Below are positions 7,980-17,063 of a stretch of DNA of 64,000 nucleotides, piece after piece. The position numbers were made by a program, and so were the translations under genes. Numbering within the stretch: the first letter of the stretch is position 1; every line of letters starts with the position of its first letter. Under the pieces are notes generated by a model, which had not been told where the DNA came from, ran no database searches, and saw only the letters and a list, made by a program, of their open reading frames with translations. The stretch comes from an uncultured Pirellulaceae bacterium (GTDB taxonomy: Bacteria > Planctomycetota > Planctomycetia > Pirellulales > Pirellulaceae): assembly GCA_938083195.1 (NCBI GenBank), contig CALKCK010000009.1, positions 362,704-426,703 on the forward strand. The letters are read 5' to 3'.

Positions 7980-9452
7980 CTAAACGATGATCTCATGGGC
8001 GACAGTGCCATGCACGTCAGTCAATCTAAAGTCGCGGCCAGCATAATGGTAAGTCAAACGCTCGTGATCCAATCCCATTAAGTACAACATCGTTGCGTGA
8101 AGATCATGAATTGTCATTCGCCCCTCAATTGCATAGTAGCCAAAGTCATCTGTCTTTCCATAGCGAAATCCACCTTTGACTCCGCCACCGGCCATGAACA
8201 TGGTAAACCCTTCTGGATGGTGATCGCGTCCAATCGTCTGCGGGCTTCCAACTTGTGCGGTGGGCGTTCGGCCAAACTCTCCCCCCCAAAGAACAAGGGT
8301 ATCATCGAGTAAACCACGGCGTTTTAAGTCTTTAATGAAACCTGTGATCGGTTTATCTATCTGACCAACATTGATTTCATGGCCTTGCTTAATGTGTGAA
8401 TGTTGATCCCACTGTTCATTATTGAACGGCAGTGAACCAGCATGACTCACCTGGACAAACCGAGTGCCCGCCTCAGAGAAACGGCGGGCAAGCAATAATT
8501 GATGAGCAAAGTTTTTCGTTTTAGGATCATCATAACCGTATAGCCTCAGTGTTTCCTCCGTTTCACCACTGAGGTCGAGTACGGCTGGAGCCTCGGATTG
8601 CATTCGAAAAGCCATCTCATAGGACTGCAGACGCTCATCCAATTCACCGTCCACTCCAATCCTTGTTTCATAGTCGCGGTTCATCCGTTTTAATTGATTC
8701 AACATCAGTCGCTGCTGCTCTCGGCTAACACGATTATTTTTCAAAAACTCAAATCGTGCTTTTGCGGCAGGCGTATTGGGATATCCGGGTGTACCTAAGG
8801 GAACACCTCGATGCACATTCGGTAAGAACGCAGATCCAAAATTGTCGACGCCCCCATGTAGACTCGTTGGGCAAATGGTGACATAACTCGGCAGGTTTTG
8901 ATTTTCGGTTCCCAGGCCATAACTAACCCACGACCCCATACTTGGCCGAACCAAAGATTCCGAGCCGGTGAACAACTTCATACAAGCTCCACCATGCGCA
9001 ACATTCGTATCACACAATCCGTGGAGCATACATAACTCATCGGCAACTTCCGGTAAATGTTGCCAAAGCTCACTCATAGGGATGCCCGATTTACCAGTCC
9101 GCCTGAATTTCCAGGGAGACGCCAGTAAGTTTCCACGTTCACCAAACTGCACTCTCGTCCTTTCAAAAGGCGGAGCTTTCCCATCGTATTTATTTAACAT
9201 TGGCTTGGGATCAAACAAATCGACATGGCTGGGCCCGCCATGCATAAACAAAAAAATCACTCGCTTAGCTCGCGGAGCAAAATGTCTTACCTGAGTACGA
9301 ATTGACTCGTCTGCATTCTGCTCAGCCACTAATTTTTTGGCCAGCATGGAATTCAATGCCAATCCGCCAAACCCCATGCAGCCGGTTCGCAGCAACTGCC
9401 GCCGATCGATCTTAAAATTGTCTATTGGGGTTGGCATCCTATTTCCCGCCAT
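7980..9452 (-). CDS. DUF1501 family protein (sulfatase-like fold), Tat signal
   Basis: Member of the DUF1501 family, abundant in planctomycetes and related to alkaline phosphatase/sulfatase folds; substrates are unknown. The N-terminus holds a twin-arginine-like signal (DRRQLLRTGCMGFGG, about residues 16-30), pointing to export in folded form. Family motifs are RVIFLFMHGGPSHVDLFDPKP near residue 64, the WDQHSHIKQGHEINVG stretch, LVLWGGEFGRTPTAQ and the closing GRDHHPEGFTMFMAGGG. The start at 9452 or the ATG 15 bases further on cannot be separated. It lies 10 bases after the cytochrome gene, an order that recurs in planctomycetes, so the two proteins probably work together. Confidence 0.93.
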   Translation of the reverse strand: MAGNRMPTPIDNFKIDRRQLLRTGCMGFGGLALNSMLAKKLVAEQNADESIRTQVRHFAPRAKRVIFLFMHGGPSHVDLFDPKPMLNKYDGKAPPFERTRVQFGERGNLLASPWKFRRTGKSGIPMSELWQHLPEVADELCMLHGLCDTNVAHGGACMKLFTGSESLVRPSMGSWVSYGLGTENQNLPSYVTICPTSLHGGVDNFGSAFLPNVHRGVPLGTPGYPNTPAAKARFEFLKNNRVSREQQRLMLNQLKRMNRDYETRIGVDGELDERLQSYEMAFRMQSEAPAVLDLSGETEETLRLYGYDDPKTKNFAHQLLLARRFSEAGTRFVQVSHAGSLPFNNEQWDQHSHIKQGHEINVGQIDKPITGFIKDLKRRGLLDDTLVLWGGEFGRTPTAQVGSPQTIGRDHHPEGFTMFMAGGGVKGGFRYGKTDDFGYYAIEGRMTIHDLHATMLYLMGLDHERLTYHYAGRDFRLTDVHGTVAHEIIV

Positions 9453-9462
9453 TCATTACCAT

Positions 9463-12400
9463 CTAGTTAACATTGATCATTTCGTTCGACAGCAGAACTA
9501 AATGACAAAACGCAATCCATGCATCCTCAAGACTCGCTTCTTCCGACTGACAAAATTCGGAAATAAAATCAAGTGCCGAATCCACCTCTTGAGCCGTCGC
9601 TTTTCTAGCAAAAGCCAAACGATAGGCATATTTAACACGGTCGCAATCATCAGACGATTGCTCAAACAACCTCGCAGCCATTTTCCTGGCAATCTCGGCA
9701 ACCCATTCATGATTCATCATTAACAAGGACTGGGTCGGCACCGTGGTTGCATTTCGATTGCCTGTTGGAAATGCCGGATTGGGAAAATCAAACAAAGAAA
9801 ACATCTGATACACATTAGTCCGAACGATGGGTAGGTAAACCGAACGTCGGGTCGACGCTTCATAGATCTCTCGGTTGCGCTTCAAAGCCTCCGGAGATGG
9901 ACTAAGAGTCGTAATCCCCTCCAACACGCCCCGCTCAATTTCTAGATCTAACTCACCGGACATCATCAACAGAGAATCTCGAATTGCCTCGGCCTCCAAT
10001 CGTCGCGGAGCGGAACGCCAATACCATCGGTTCTCTCGATCGCGGCTGGATGAATCCTGATCAAAACGAAAGCCCATTCGGTAGGTACTCGACTCCATGA
10101 TATGCCGATGGAGTTTTTTTATATTCCAATCGTTTTGAACGAAATAGCGAGATAGATAGTCCAGCAATCCTGGGTGAGTCGGTTGAGCTCCGGAACTTCC
10201 AAAATTCTCTGTTGATTCAACAATTGCTTTTCCAAAATGCCATCGCCAAACTCGGTTTACCATCACGCGAGCAGCCAATGGTACTTCAGAGTCTGTAATC
10301 GCTCGAGCTAACTGGAGTCGCCCGCTGACGGTGCCTGCTCCAAAGTCCTCCAGCTTCGGAGCGACAATACGAGGGGCTCGCCGATTGACCAAGGCTCCTT
10401 TCTGAAGATGGTTGCCACGGATAAACACGTGCGTATCACCGACGGGGCCATCCGCAACTGCCATCGCGACCGACTTTTTCAGTTTCATCAATTCCTGGCG
10501 AATCTGAAGCATCCGCTCTGTAAAAAAACCGTCCCGTTCCGCAAGCTGACCATGAAGCTCTTCTGCAGCGGCAGGTTCTGACAATCGCTTGAAATCTTCT
10601 TTTCCTGCAAAATCCAATAGTTTTTTCGAAGTTAATGCTTGATCGCTCAAACTGCCTACCACGGCAGCATCCGTCAGCTTCCGACGTCGTATTAATTTCG
10701 CCCAACGCCTGAGAACAACCGGGTTCAACTCCCGTTCGCTCGCAATCTTTTCAGGTGATCGAAACTTACCTTCTTCCTCGACTCGCACTAATCTCAGTTT
10801 ATCCAAATGAACCGAAACATTATTAATCTCCAGACGAACACGATGACGATTGCCCGTTAAATTGACACTAGCCTGCGTGAACCATTTTTGATGCTCCGGC
10901 ATCCACCCCCCAGTTAACTCTGAACACGCCTCATTATTTAAGATCGCTTCATCTAACTTTAAAACCATTGGCCTCTGCTCGTTCGCTGCGTACCGCAACT
11001 GCAACAAATATCTTCCCGGCAGCGGGGCAGGGGAGTCGAGCAAATATTCAACAAAACTGGGACCTCCCTGTCGCGACGTTGCAGCGATACCTACTCCTGC
11101 TCCGTATCCAGCATCGAGTCTTTCAAAATCCCCTTCTGTAAAATCCTCAGCCTCTACTTCCCAAAAACTATCTTCAATTACTTTGGAAACTGCTATTTGG
11201 TCAATATGAGACATCACGTTCTGAACTTCAAAACGCAAGACGTTTTTCCCTTGGATAAACTGAAATCGTCCAGCAACATGCCATCGCTGGTCTTCGGGAT
11301 TCCAACCTCCAGTTGTGGCACCGACGGCTGAACTATTGACTAACTCGCCATTGAGAAACAACTGCCCGGGGCGGGCATCGAGCGCGGCATAACGGATATC
11401 CAGTTGGTAGACCCCCGCTTCGTTGATTTCGAGATCATGTTCGAATGTTGCTAGTCCAGACCCAGATCTGTCAGAAATAATCCCAATCCCCGCGCCATAA
11501 CCATCGTTAACAACTCCAAAATTTCCTCGGGAAAATTCTTCAGCTTGAATTTTCAATACGTCTGGCAAGCCGTTGGAGTTCACCATGCCACCCACGGGAA
11601 GCAACGGTTGATTAGCTGACTCGGAAAGCAACAACCGAACTTGAGCACCGAGTTCGGCTTTCTGCCAACCGATGACTTCAGGAACCTCAGCGAGGTACTG
11701 CAGTGCCTGCTCAATCGCCTCCTCCCCCATTCGCAATCCAGCCGACTTTCTGAGCTCAATTTGTTCAGCAGTCAATTGATCTAATTGAGCTTCTAAAATA
11801 GGTGTTTGCGCAGACTTAAGACTTCGATCCTGCAACTCGGTGCTTCCCAGGACACCAGCGAGGGCATAGTAATCTTCCGAAGTAAACGGATCGAATTTAT
11901 GGTCATGACATCGCGCACACCCAATAGTAAGACCAAGAAAGGCGCGACCAATGGTATCGATTTGTTCATCAATAATGTCGCTTCGTTTTTTTTCAAGATC
12001 CTGTTCTGCATCGATTTTCACACCCAACGCGAGGAACGTAGTCGCGTTAATATGATCGTTAAACTGATCTACTCCGTCGTGCTCCAGCAAGTCGCCCGCA
12101 ATCTGCTGGTGAATGAATTGATCATAAGGCAAATTACGGTTGAATTGTTCAATGACATAATTTCGATATCGCCAAGCTAAAGGATAGGGCTTATTCTCGT
12201 CGGCACCATTGGAATCAGAGTATCTTGCAACATCGAGCCAATGCCGCCCCCAGCGTTCGCCATATTGAGGACTCGCAAGTAAGTCATTCACCAAATTACC
12301 GAATCCTTGGGGATCGTTTAGAACGCGATAATATTTAGTTTGCTCCGCTGGCGTCGGTGGAAGTCCGGTTAAGTCAAAAAATACTCGACGGATGATCGTC

Positions 12401-12978
12401 GCCCGGTCGGCAGGTTCTGGAATGCTTAACTGCTGTGACTCAATCCCATGCAAGACGTATCGGTCTATGGGATTAATGATCCACGATTTGTTCTTAACAA
12501 CCGGCAGTGGTCGATCGTCAAGTGGCTTAAATGCCCAATGGCTCCACGCAGAATCCCAGTCAATCTCTCGCGGTTGCGGTCCGCTCGCCGTCTTGAATGA
12601 GTCGGGAGAAAATGCGCCTGACTCAAGCCAAATTTCAAAATCTCGAATGATCGAATCTGACAACTTTCCCTTCGGGGGCATTTTAAAATCTTGATGCCGA
12701 AGCGCGGACAACAAAATACTCTCACTTGAATTTTTCAAATCAAGTGCTGAACCACTATCTCCCCCCGTAAGCAAACCTTCTAAGGAATCGACCCAGAGGC
12801 TACCCTGCAGTGTTGAAGCCTGTTGACTGTGACACGGAAAGCAATGCTGAACCAAAACAGGCCGGATTCGCGTCTCAAAAAATTTCAACTTTTCGTCGTC
12901 CGCATCGGCACGGAGAACCCCAAGGGCAAATGAGGCAAACCCTATCCAAAAGAGAAATAATTTCTTTTCAAAGCGCAT
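9463..12978 (-). CDS. Planctomycete cytochrome PSD1 (PSCyt1-DUF1549-DUF1553) with two CBM-like domains
   Basis: Large exported protein, 1171 residues from the ATG at 12978, chosen because it opens a clean signal peptide (about residues 1-26); a TTG at 13008 would add ten residues. Domains in order: a c-type cytochrome (heme site CFPCH at 46-50, probable axial Met in KMPPKGKLS); DUF1549 (about 155-360, closing with CARCHDHKFDP, a second CxxCH); two tandem carbohydrate-binding-like beta domains (about 470-600 and 604-730) that resemble each other; and DUF1553 (about 860-1150). Such proteins are thought to act in polysaccharide use or electron transfer at the cell surface, but the reaction is unknown. 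It is the first gene of an operon with the DUF1501 gene. Confidence 0.93.
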   Translation of the reverse strand: MRFEKKLFLFWIGFASFALGVLRADADDEKLKFFETRIRPVLVQHCFPCHSQQASTLQGSLWVDSLEGLLTGGDSGSALDLKNSSESILLSALRHQDFKMPPKGKLSDSIIRDFEIWLESGAFSPDSFKTASGPQPREIDWDSAWSHWAFKPLDDRPLPVVKNKSWIINPIDRYVLHGIESQQLSIPEPADRATIIRRVFFDLTGLPPTPAEQTKYYRVLNDPQGFGNLVNDLLASPQYGERWGRHWLDVARYSDSNGADENKPYPLAWRYRNYVIEQFNRNLPYDQFIHQQIAGDLLEHDGVDQFNDHINATTFLALGVKIDAEQDLEKKRSDIIDEQIDTIGRAFLGLTIGCARCHDHKFDPFTSEDYYALAGVLGSTELQDRSLKSAQTPILEAQLDQLTAEQIELRKSAGLRMGEEAIEQALQYLAEVPEVIGWQKAELGAQVRLLLSESANQPLLPVGGMVNSNGLPDVLKIQAEEFSRGNFGVVNDGYGAGIGIISDRSGSGLATFEHDLEINEAGVYQLDIRYAALDARPGQLFLNGELVNSSAVGATTGGWNPEDQRWHVAGRFQFIQGKNVLRFEVQNVMSHIDQIAVSKVIEDSFWEVEAEDFTEGDFERLDAGYGAGVGIAATSRQGGPSFVEYLLDSPAPLPGRYLLQLRYAANEQRPMVLKLDEAILNNEACSELTGGWMPEHQKWFTQASVNLTGNRHRVRLEINNVSVHLDKLRLVRVEEEGKFRSPEKIASERELNPVVLRRWAKLIRRRKLTDAAVVGSLSDQALTSKKLLDFAGKEDFKRLSEPAAAEELHGQLAERDGFFTERMLQIRQELMKLKKSVAMAVADGPVGDTHVFIRGNHLQKGALVNRRAPRIVAPKLEDFGAGTVSGRLQLARAITDSEVPLAARVMVNRVWRWHFGKAIVESTENFGSSGAQPTHPGLLDYLSRYFVQNDWNIKKLHRHIMESSTYRMGFRFDQDSSSRDRENRWYWRSAPRRLEAEAIRDSLLMMSGELDLEIERGVLEGITTLSPSPEALKRNREIYEASTRRSVYLPIVRTNVYQMFSLFDFPNPAFPTGNRNATTVPTQSLLMMNHEWVAEIARKMAARLFEQSSDDCDRVKYAYRLAFARKATAQEVDSALDFISEFCQSEEASLEDAWIAFCHLVLLSNEMINVN

Positions 12979-13753
12979 GACGTGACTTTCCAACCGCCGT
13001 TGTCCCAATCTTCAGCACGCCCCCTAAATGCCTGCGAGGCTCACTATCAACAAGGCCGATTTTGAATTTTCGCTGCCGTGGAAAAGAATGTCAAATAATT
13101 AGGTATTTTTGGCGTAGAAACTGGCAAAACACCCACTCACCGACGTCGATGTCTGATTTAGCTATCGATACCGCCTACAAAGGACTGAAATTAACATCCA
13201 AGTCCAACCAGTTAGACGACAGACGCAGACACTGCCAATCAGAAGCAGTACGCACTCTTCTCGGCAGTAAGTTTCTCCACCTCAAGTTGTGCCCTGAGAG
13301 GATCACTCCTAGATCGTCTCAACTACCATCGTCCCACCTCCATTCCTTCCAATGATCAAGCTGACCAGACAATTACGCAATCGTCATCACTTTTTAATTT
13401 TGAATCACTAGCTACAGCCATTCAGCCATTTGAAATTAAACCAACCTCCCTGCGCGAGAACCGGTTCGGTCGTTAGGGAATCGGAACCCAATGTTAAAAG
13501 TCCCACAACTAACAACGAAACCCCCAAGCGAAACGTAGCTGGGGAAGCCTATTCCCCAGCGCTGCAGCACGCTAAACACTGCAAATTACAGGTTTTCGAT
13601 CGCGACGGCCGTTAAAACTGCTTTTGAGAATTCGGCTCGCCGAGCCAAAATTAGAAAATCAACATATGGTAATTTTTCCTCCCCTAAAGGAGTATTCGTG
13701 ACGTAGGCTTTCGAAGACCCAAAAATTCCCCGCAAAACGCCCCACCCACGACA
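12979..13753. other. Long divergent intergenic region with hairpins
   Basis: About 775 bases between the cytochrome gene (-) and the EAL-HDOD gene (+). Two short ORFs here (13062-13355, 13430-13615) have no recognisable product. It holds a palindrome GAACCGGTTC at 13458-13467, a perfect 9-base stem at 13538-13560 (GCTGGGGAA/TTCCCCAGC, loop GCCTA), a GC-rich palindrome around 13634-13646 and CTCC/GGAG at about 13679-13693. None has a T-run, so these look like operators or leader structures and not terminators. Confidence 0.5.
13538..13560. repeat. Perfect 9-base inverted repeat
   Basis: GCTGGGGAA and TTCCCCAGC flank a 5-base loop. It stands about 190 bases before the EAL-HDOD start. No poly-T follows on either strand. 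Confidence 0.7.
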
Positions 13754-15016
13754 ATGCATTTCATCGCAGAAAAAACGATTCCGTTTCAACCGTGCAGCAA
13801 ATCAAGTGTATTTGTCGGACGCCAACCAATCTATTGCCGAGATGAGTCTTCATTCGGATACGAACTGTTATTTCGTTCCAGTTTTGTCAATCATGCCGAC
13901 ATAGAAGACGGTCAAAAAGCAACAGCCGAATTGTTGATCAACACATTCGCTGAGATTGGTTTAGAAAGAATTGTCGGTTCACTTCCAGCCTTCATTAACG
14001 TCTCACAAGAGTTCATTGTAAATCAACACTGCCATTTTTTACCCAAAGACAAAGTCGTCATTGAGGTCTTGGAGAATGTCAAACCGACACGCGAAGTCAT
14101 GCAGGCCCTCAGTGATCTTAAGCGTGAGGGATACACGATCGCGTTAGATGATTTCGTTTATACCGAACATCTGAAACCCATGCTCGAACTGGCAGATATC
14201 GTCAAGATTGATGTCTCCGATTTTAATAAGACTGCTGAGCTAGAAAAACAGATTCAATGCATTAGGCCATTTGACGTCAAACTCTTAGCTGAAAAAATTG
14301 AATCTGTCGAAGAGTTTGAAATTTGCAAAACGTTAGGTTTTGATCTCTTCCAGGGCTTCTTTTTTTCAAAGCCATCGATTGTGCAAGGACGAAAACTTCC
14401 AGCCAATCACATCTCGATGATACAGATCGTGGCTCTGATTCAAAATCCATCAGTAACCCTTCACGAAATCTCTGACATCATCCTGACTGAGCCAATTCTG
14501 GCATACAAATTACTTCGCTTCGTGAATTCGGCCTACTACGGATTGTCAAAGGAAATTGATTCCATTCAACATGCGGTAACGCTCATTGGAATCCGACAAA
14601 TCAAAACTCTATGTAGTCTCACTGCGCTGGCAACTGCCGCCGGACGAAAACCAATGGAGCTAATTCAAACACTTTTGATTCGTGGAAAGATGTGCGAACT
14701 ATTGGCCGTCAAACTCAGCTATGAAAAAACAGAATCCTACTTCTTAACTGGTTTATTTTCGTCACTCGATGCGCTTCTTGACATTGCAATTGATGAAGCT
14801 TTATCGATGCTGCCAGTTTGCAGTGAAGTGGTAGAAGCCATCTCCGCAGGCGAAGGAAAGATGGGCAAAGTACTGAACTGTTCTATCGCTTACGAGACAG
14901 GGAACTGGAAAGACGTACAACTCGATTCCCTCGATCAAAATGAAATCAGAAATACTTACTTTGAGGCAATCGCATGGGCCCAGCGCTCGATGCAAGACCT
15001 CGCGAAAATGACCTAG
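13754..15016 (+). CDS. EAL-HDOD (YuxH-like) signalling protein
   Basis: Cytoplasmic protein of 420 residues with an EAL domain (about 17-215) fused to an HDOD domain (about 225-405). The usual EAL motif is replaced by YELLFR, and other catalytic acidic residues are only partly kept (ALDDFVYTEHL, DIVKIDVS, LAEKIE). This is typical of the YuxH group, whose EAL part is generally thought not to cleave c-di-GMP. The HDOD part shows EPILAYKLLRFVNSAYYGL and the HAVTLIGIRQIKTL stretch, and its metal-binding His-Asp pair is absent, as is normal in HDOD. Relatives act in motility and c-di-GMP signalling. It may form a transcription unit with the TerB-like gene that starts 180 bases downstream. Confidence 0.9.
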   Translation: MHFIAEKTIPFQPCSKSSVFVGRQPIYCRDESSFGYELLFRSSFVNHADIEDGQKATAELLINTFAEIGLERIVGSLPAFINVSQEFIVNQHCHFLPKDKVVIEVLENVKPTREVMQALSDLKREGYTIALDDFVYTEHLKPMLELADIVKIDVSDFNKTAELEKQIQCIRPFDVKLLAEKIESVEEFEICKTLGFDLFQGFFFSKPSIVQGRKLPANHISMIQIVALIQNPSVTLHEISDIILTEPILAYKLLRFVNSAYYGLSKEIDSIQHAVTLIGIRQIKTLCSLTALATAAGRKPMELIQTLLIRGKMCELLAVKLSYEKTESYFLTGLFSSLDALLDIAIDEALSMLPVCSEVVEAISAGEGKMGKVLNCSIAYETGNWKDVQLDSLDQNEIRNTYFEAIAWAQRSMQDLAKMT

Positions 15017-15196
15017 GCCCTGTCGAATTCTCGACATTTCTTCTCTCGCGTCCTAGTCAACTGATTGCAATCGGAGGCCGAATTCTTGAAGATATTGCAA
15101 CACCGCTTAACCACCTCGCTCTAGACAAACCTGCCGCCTTGCCAGAAATTGGTTCGCATCGTTTACAAACGAGCGAAACTCCTCCGGCGTTCTTAG

Positions 15197-16060
15197 GTGG
15201 ATTGGATTTTGAAACAGCTCATGCAAAACTCAACTCTTCCTTCCAAAGTAATTGAATATTGCCAACGTTGTTCAAAGCGTGAAGGCGTGGCAATGATCGC
15301 GTATTGTTGCTACCTTTCGTTCGCTGACCGAACCATTAAGGCGACGGAGGTAGACACGGTAAACGCCATCGCTGATCAATTTGGAATCTCACCGGCAAAG
15401 ACCGTTTGGATCGGACGAAAAGTCCGGCAAGGCAGCCTAAAAATAAAACGACCGAAATCGACCGATGCGCGAAAACTTCTATTTTTCCTTTCACTCATGT
15501 TAGCTGGAACTGATTTTGAAATAGACGAAAGGGAAGAGGATGCAATCAAAAGCCTTGCGCAACAATTGAAAATCCCCGCCAAAACAACAGCAGAACAAAT
15601 AGCAAAATTTAAGAAAAACAGGTCTGCGCAACCGATCACTAAAATTAATCCTCCAGAACAAGAGTGGCCCCAGCACGCCAGCACTTCGACTGCGACATTC
15701 AGTCGAATGAACCAGACCTTCAGCCAAAATTTCGTGAACAACAAATGGGAAGCCGACCTCTTTCAAGAACCATACCAAGCCAACGCGGAGGCCACCGCAG
15801 AATTAGAGTTCACTCCTCTGCAAACTAATTCACCAGTACTCGAACTATCCTTCTTTGAGACTGCTTTGAGCACCTCCGGCGACCTCACCATTTTGATCGA
15901 CAACCGTTTCATTGGTGAAGTTGAAACGAAATCAGGAGAATCGGAATATCTGATCAACCTCGATCCTGCCGCCGAGTGGGGTAGTCTCATCCCAGGTGCT
16001 GAGGTCACCGTCAATCTCGACGGGCTTACAATTCTAAAAGGCGAATTCCAATTGGATTAA
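15197..16060 (+). CDS. TerB-like N-terminal domain protein with C-terminal beta domain
   Basis: The N-terminal 140 residues are helical and resemble a TerB/tellurite-resistance-like domain: AMIAYCCYLSFADRTIKATEVDTVN, then LLFFLSLMLAGTDFEIDEREEDAI. Each half has an acidic cluster as in TerB metal sites. A polar linker rich in Gln, Ser and Thr follows (about 145-200). The last 75 residues look all-beta (DLTILIDNRFIGEVETK ... EVTVNLDGLTILKGEF); a SpoA/FliN-like resemblance was considered but is not supported. The GTG at 15197 directly follows a stop; an ATG at 15221 would give 279 residues. No signal peptide. Location after an EAL-HDOD gene suggests a cytoplasmic signalling or stress role. Confidence 0.6.
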   Translation: MDWILKQLMQNSTLPSKVIEYCQRCSKREGVAMIAYCCYLSFADRTIKATEVDTVNAIADQFGISPAKTVWIGRKVRQGSLKIKRPKSTDARKLLFFLSLMLAGTDFEIDEREEDAIKSLAQQLKIPAKTTAEQIAKFKKNRSAQPITKINPPEQEWPQHASTSTATFSRMNQTFSQNFVNNKWEADLFQEPYQANAEATAELEFTPLQTNSPVLELSFFETALSTSGDLTILIDNRFIGEVETKSGESEYLINLDPAAEWGSLIPGAEVTVNLDGLTILKGEFQLD

Positions 16061-16110
16061 TGCCGATTCAAATATCATGCGAAATAATTGATCGGTGTTG
16101 ACCATTGAAA

Positions 16111-17001
16111 TCAGCGTACGCGAATCGCAATATCTAATGGATAATTCGGATTTACCTTCATCGGGAAACCCCGGGTCGACTGCATGAATTCAAGCACTTG
16201 GTTTTGTGGTTTCGTCAACACGTGCGACTTCCCGGCTTGATTGACGAGCCAAATTTGATGGACATACTCATTTACGGCGGTCGCCCAGTCGTAATCTCCA
16301 CCTTCTATTTTATTCTGTTTTTCGATGTCATAACTGCCTGCGGCGATGTCTTTTGCCATCAACAAACCTAATCGAGATTTCTTTCCAAAATCCCACTCGT
16401 CATCACGACAACGATAGGCTTCGGTAATCGTGTGGAAACACTCTTCCCAAAGTGCGTTCATTGTATCTGGACGCCACATCGAATCTTTGATTCGATTAAG
16501 CTGAAACCCTCTACCTGTCCAATTTGGAAAAAACGGCCAAATATCCGTTTTCATCGAAATCACATAGCAGCCAGTTTTGCGTTCAATTAACTCTTCTACT
16601 GGACGCAATCTTCGATCCGAGCCAACTGCGAAAGCAAAGTTTTCGCCGAGACTTTGAAGTAGCTTCGGGTCATCGACTTTTCCATCTTCGTTAGAATCTA
16701 AAAAACTTCCAAACAGACGCACTGCCTGAAGGACAACTTCTTCACCTTGACGATTGTCTCGATCGCTCTCGCGGGGACGTTCATCGGTGCCCAGGATATA
16801 AAAATTTCCAATCCGGTAAACATATTTAAACCTCGCTGGAATGCATGATTCCAATCTTGGATTACCAGATTGAGCTACCAAACTTTCAGATCCAGATTGC
16901 TTCTCCGATTCTTGCGCCGCCGTCGAATGGCATAACCTCTGGCTGACAAGCATCCCAACAAGCAGCGCAAGCGTCAAAAATACAATTCGAGTTCTCATCA
17001 T
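16111..17001 (-). CDS. Secreted protein of unknown function with an EF-hand-like loop
   Basis: Unrecognised family of 296 residues from the ATG at 17001; a TTG at 17034 is possible. A signal peptide covers about residues 1-30 (RIVFLTLALLVGMLV, then STAAQ). Residues near 105 contain a calcium-loop-like DSNEDGKVDD. Further on are CYVISMKTDIWPFFPNW and WEECFHTITEAY; the latter looks somewhat like a metallopeptidase helix but lacks HExxH, so no activity is claimed. It follows the PQQ-propeller gene on the same strand by 62 bases, so the two could be cotranscribed. Confidence 0.6.
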   Translation of the reverse strand: MMRTRIVFLTLALLVGMLVSQRLCHSTAAQESEKQSGSESLVAQSGNPRLESCIPARFKYVYRIGNFYILGTDERPRESDRDNRQGEEVVLQAVRLFGSFLDSNEDGKVDDPKLLQSLGENFAFAVGSDRRLRPVEELIERKTGCYVISMKTDIWPFFPNWTGRGFQLNRIKDSMWRPDTMNALWEECFHTITEAYRCRDDEWDFGKKSRLGLLMAKDIAAGSYDIEKQNKIEGGDYDWATAVNEYVHQIWLVNQAGKSHVLTKPQNQVLEFMQSTRGFPMKVNPNYPLDIAIRVR

Positions 17002-17063
17002 CGACCGATTCAAAATAATTCTAAAGGGACACAAAACAACCGAACTTCAGAAAACCCGAGACT

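Noticed and set aside
13062..13615. Two short plus-strand ORFs before the EAL-HDOD gene
   Set aside because: Low-complexity product, no ribosome site, no recognisable family.
13009..13753. Riboswitch (c-di-GMP) before the EAL-HDOD gene
   Set aside because: Hairpins are present but the known conserved motifs are absent.
14974..15255. 93-residue ORF overlapping the end of the EAL-HDOD gene
   Set aside because: Overlaps both neighbours in another frame, no ribosome site, no family. The small gap may be a spacer.
16111..17001. Metallopeptidase call for the secreted protein with WEECFHTITEAY
   Set aside because: The zinc-binding HExxH pattern is not present; an EF-hand-like loop is the only clear motif.
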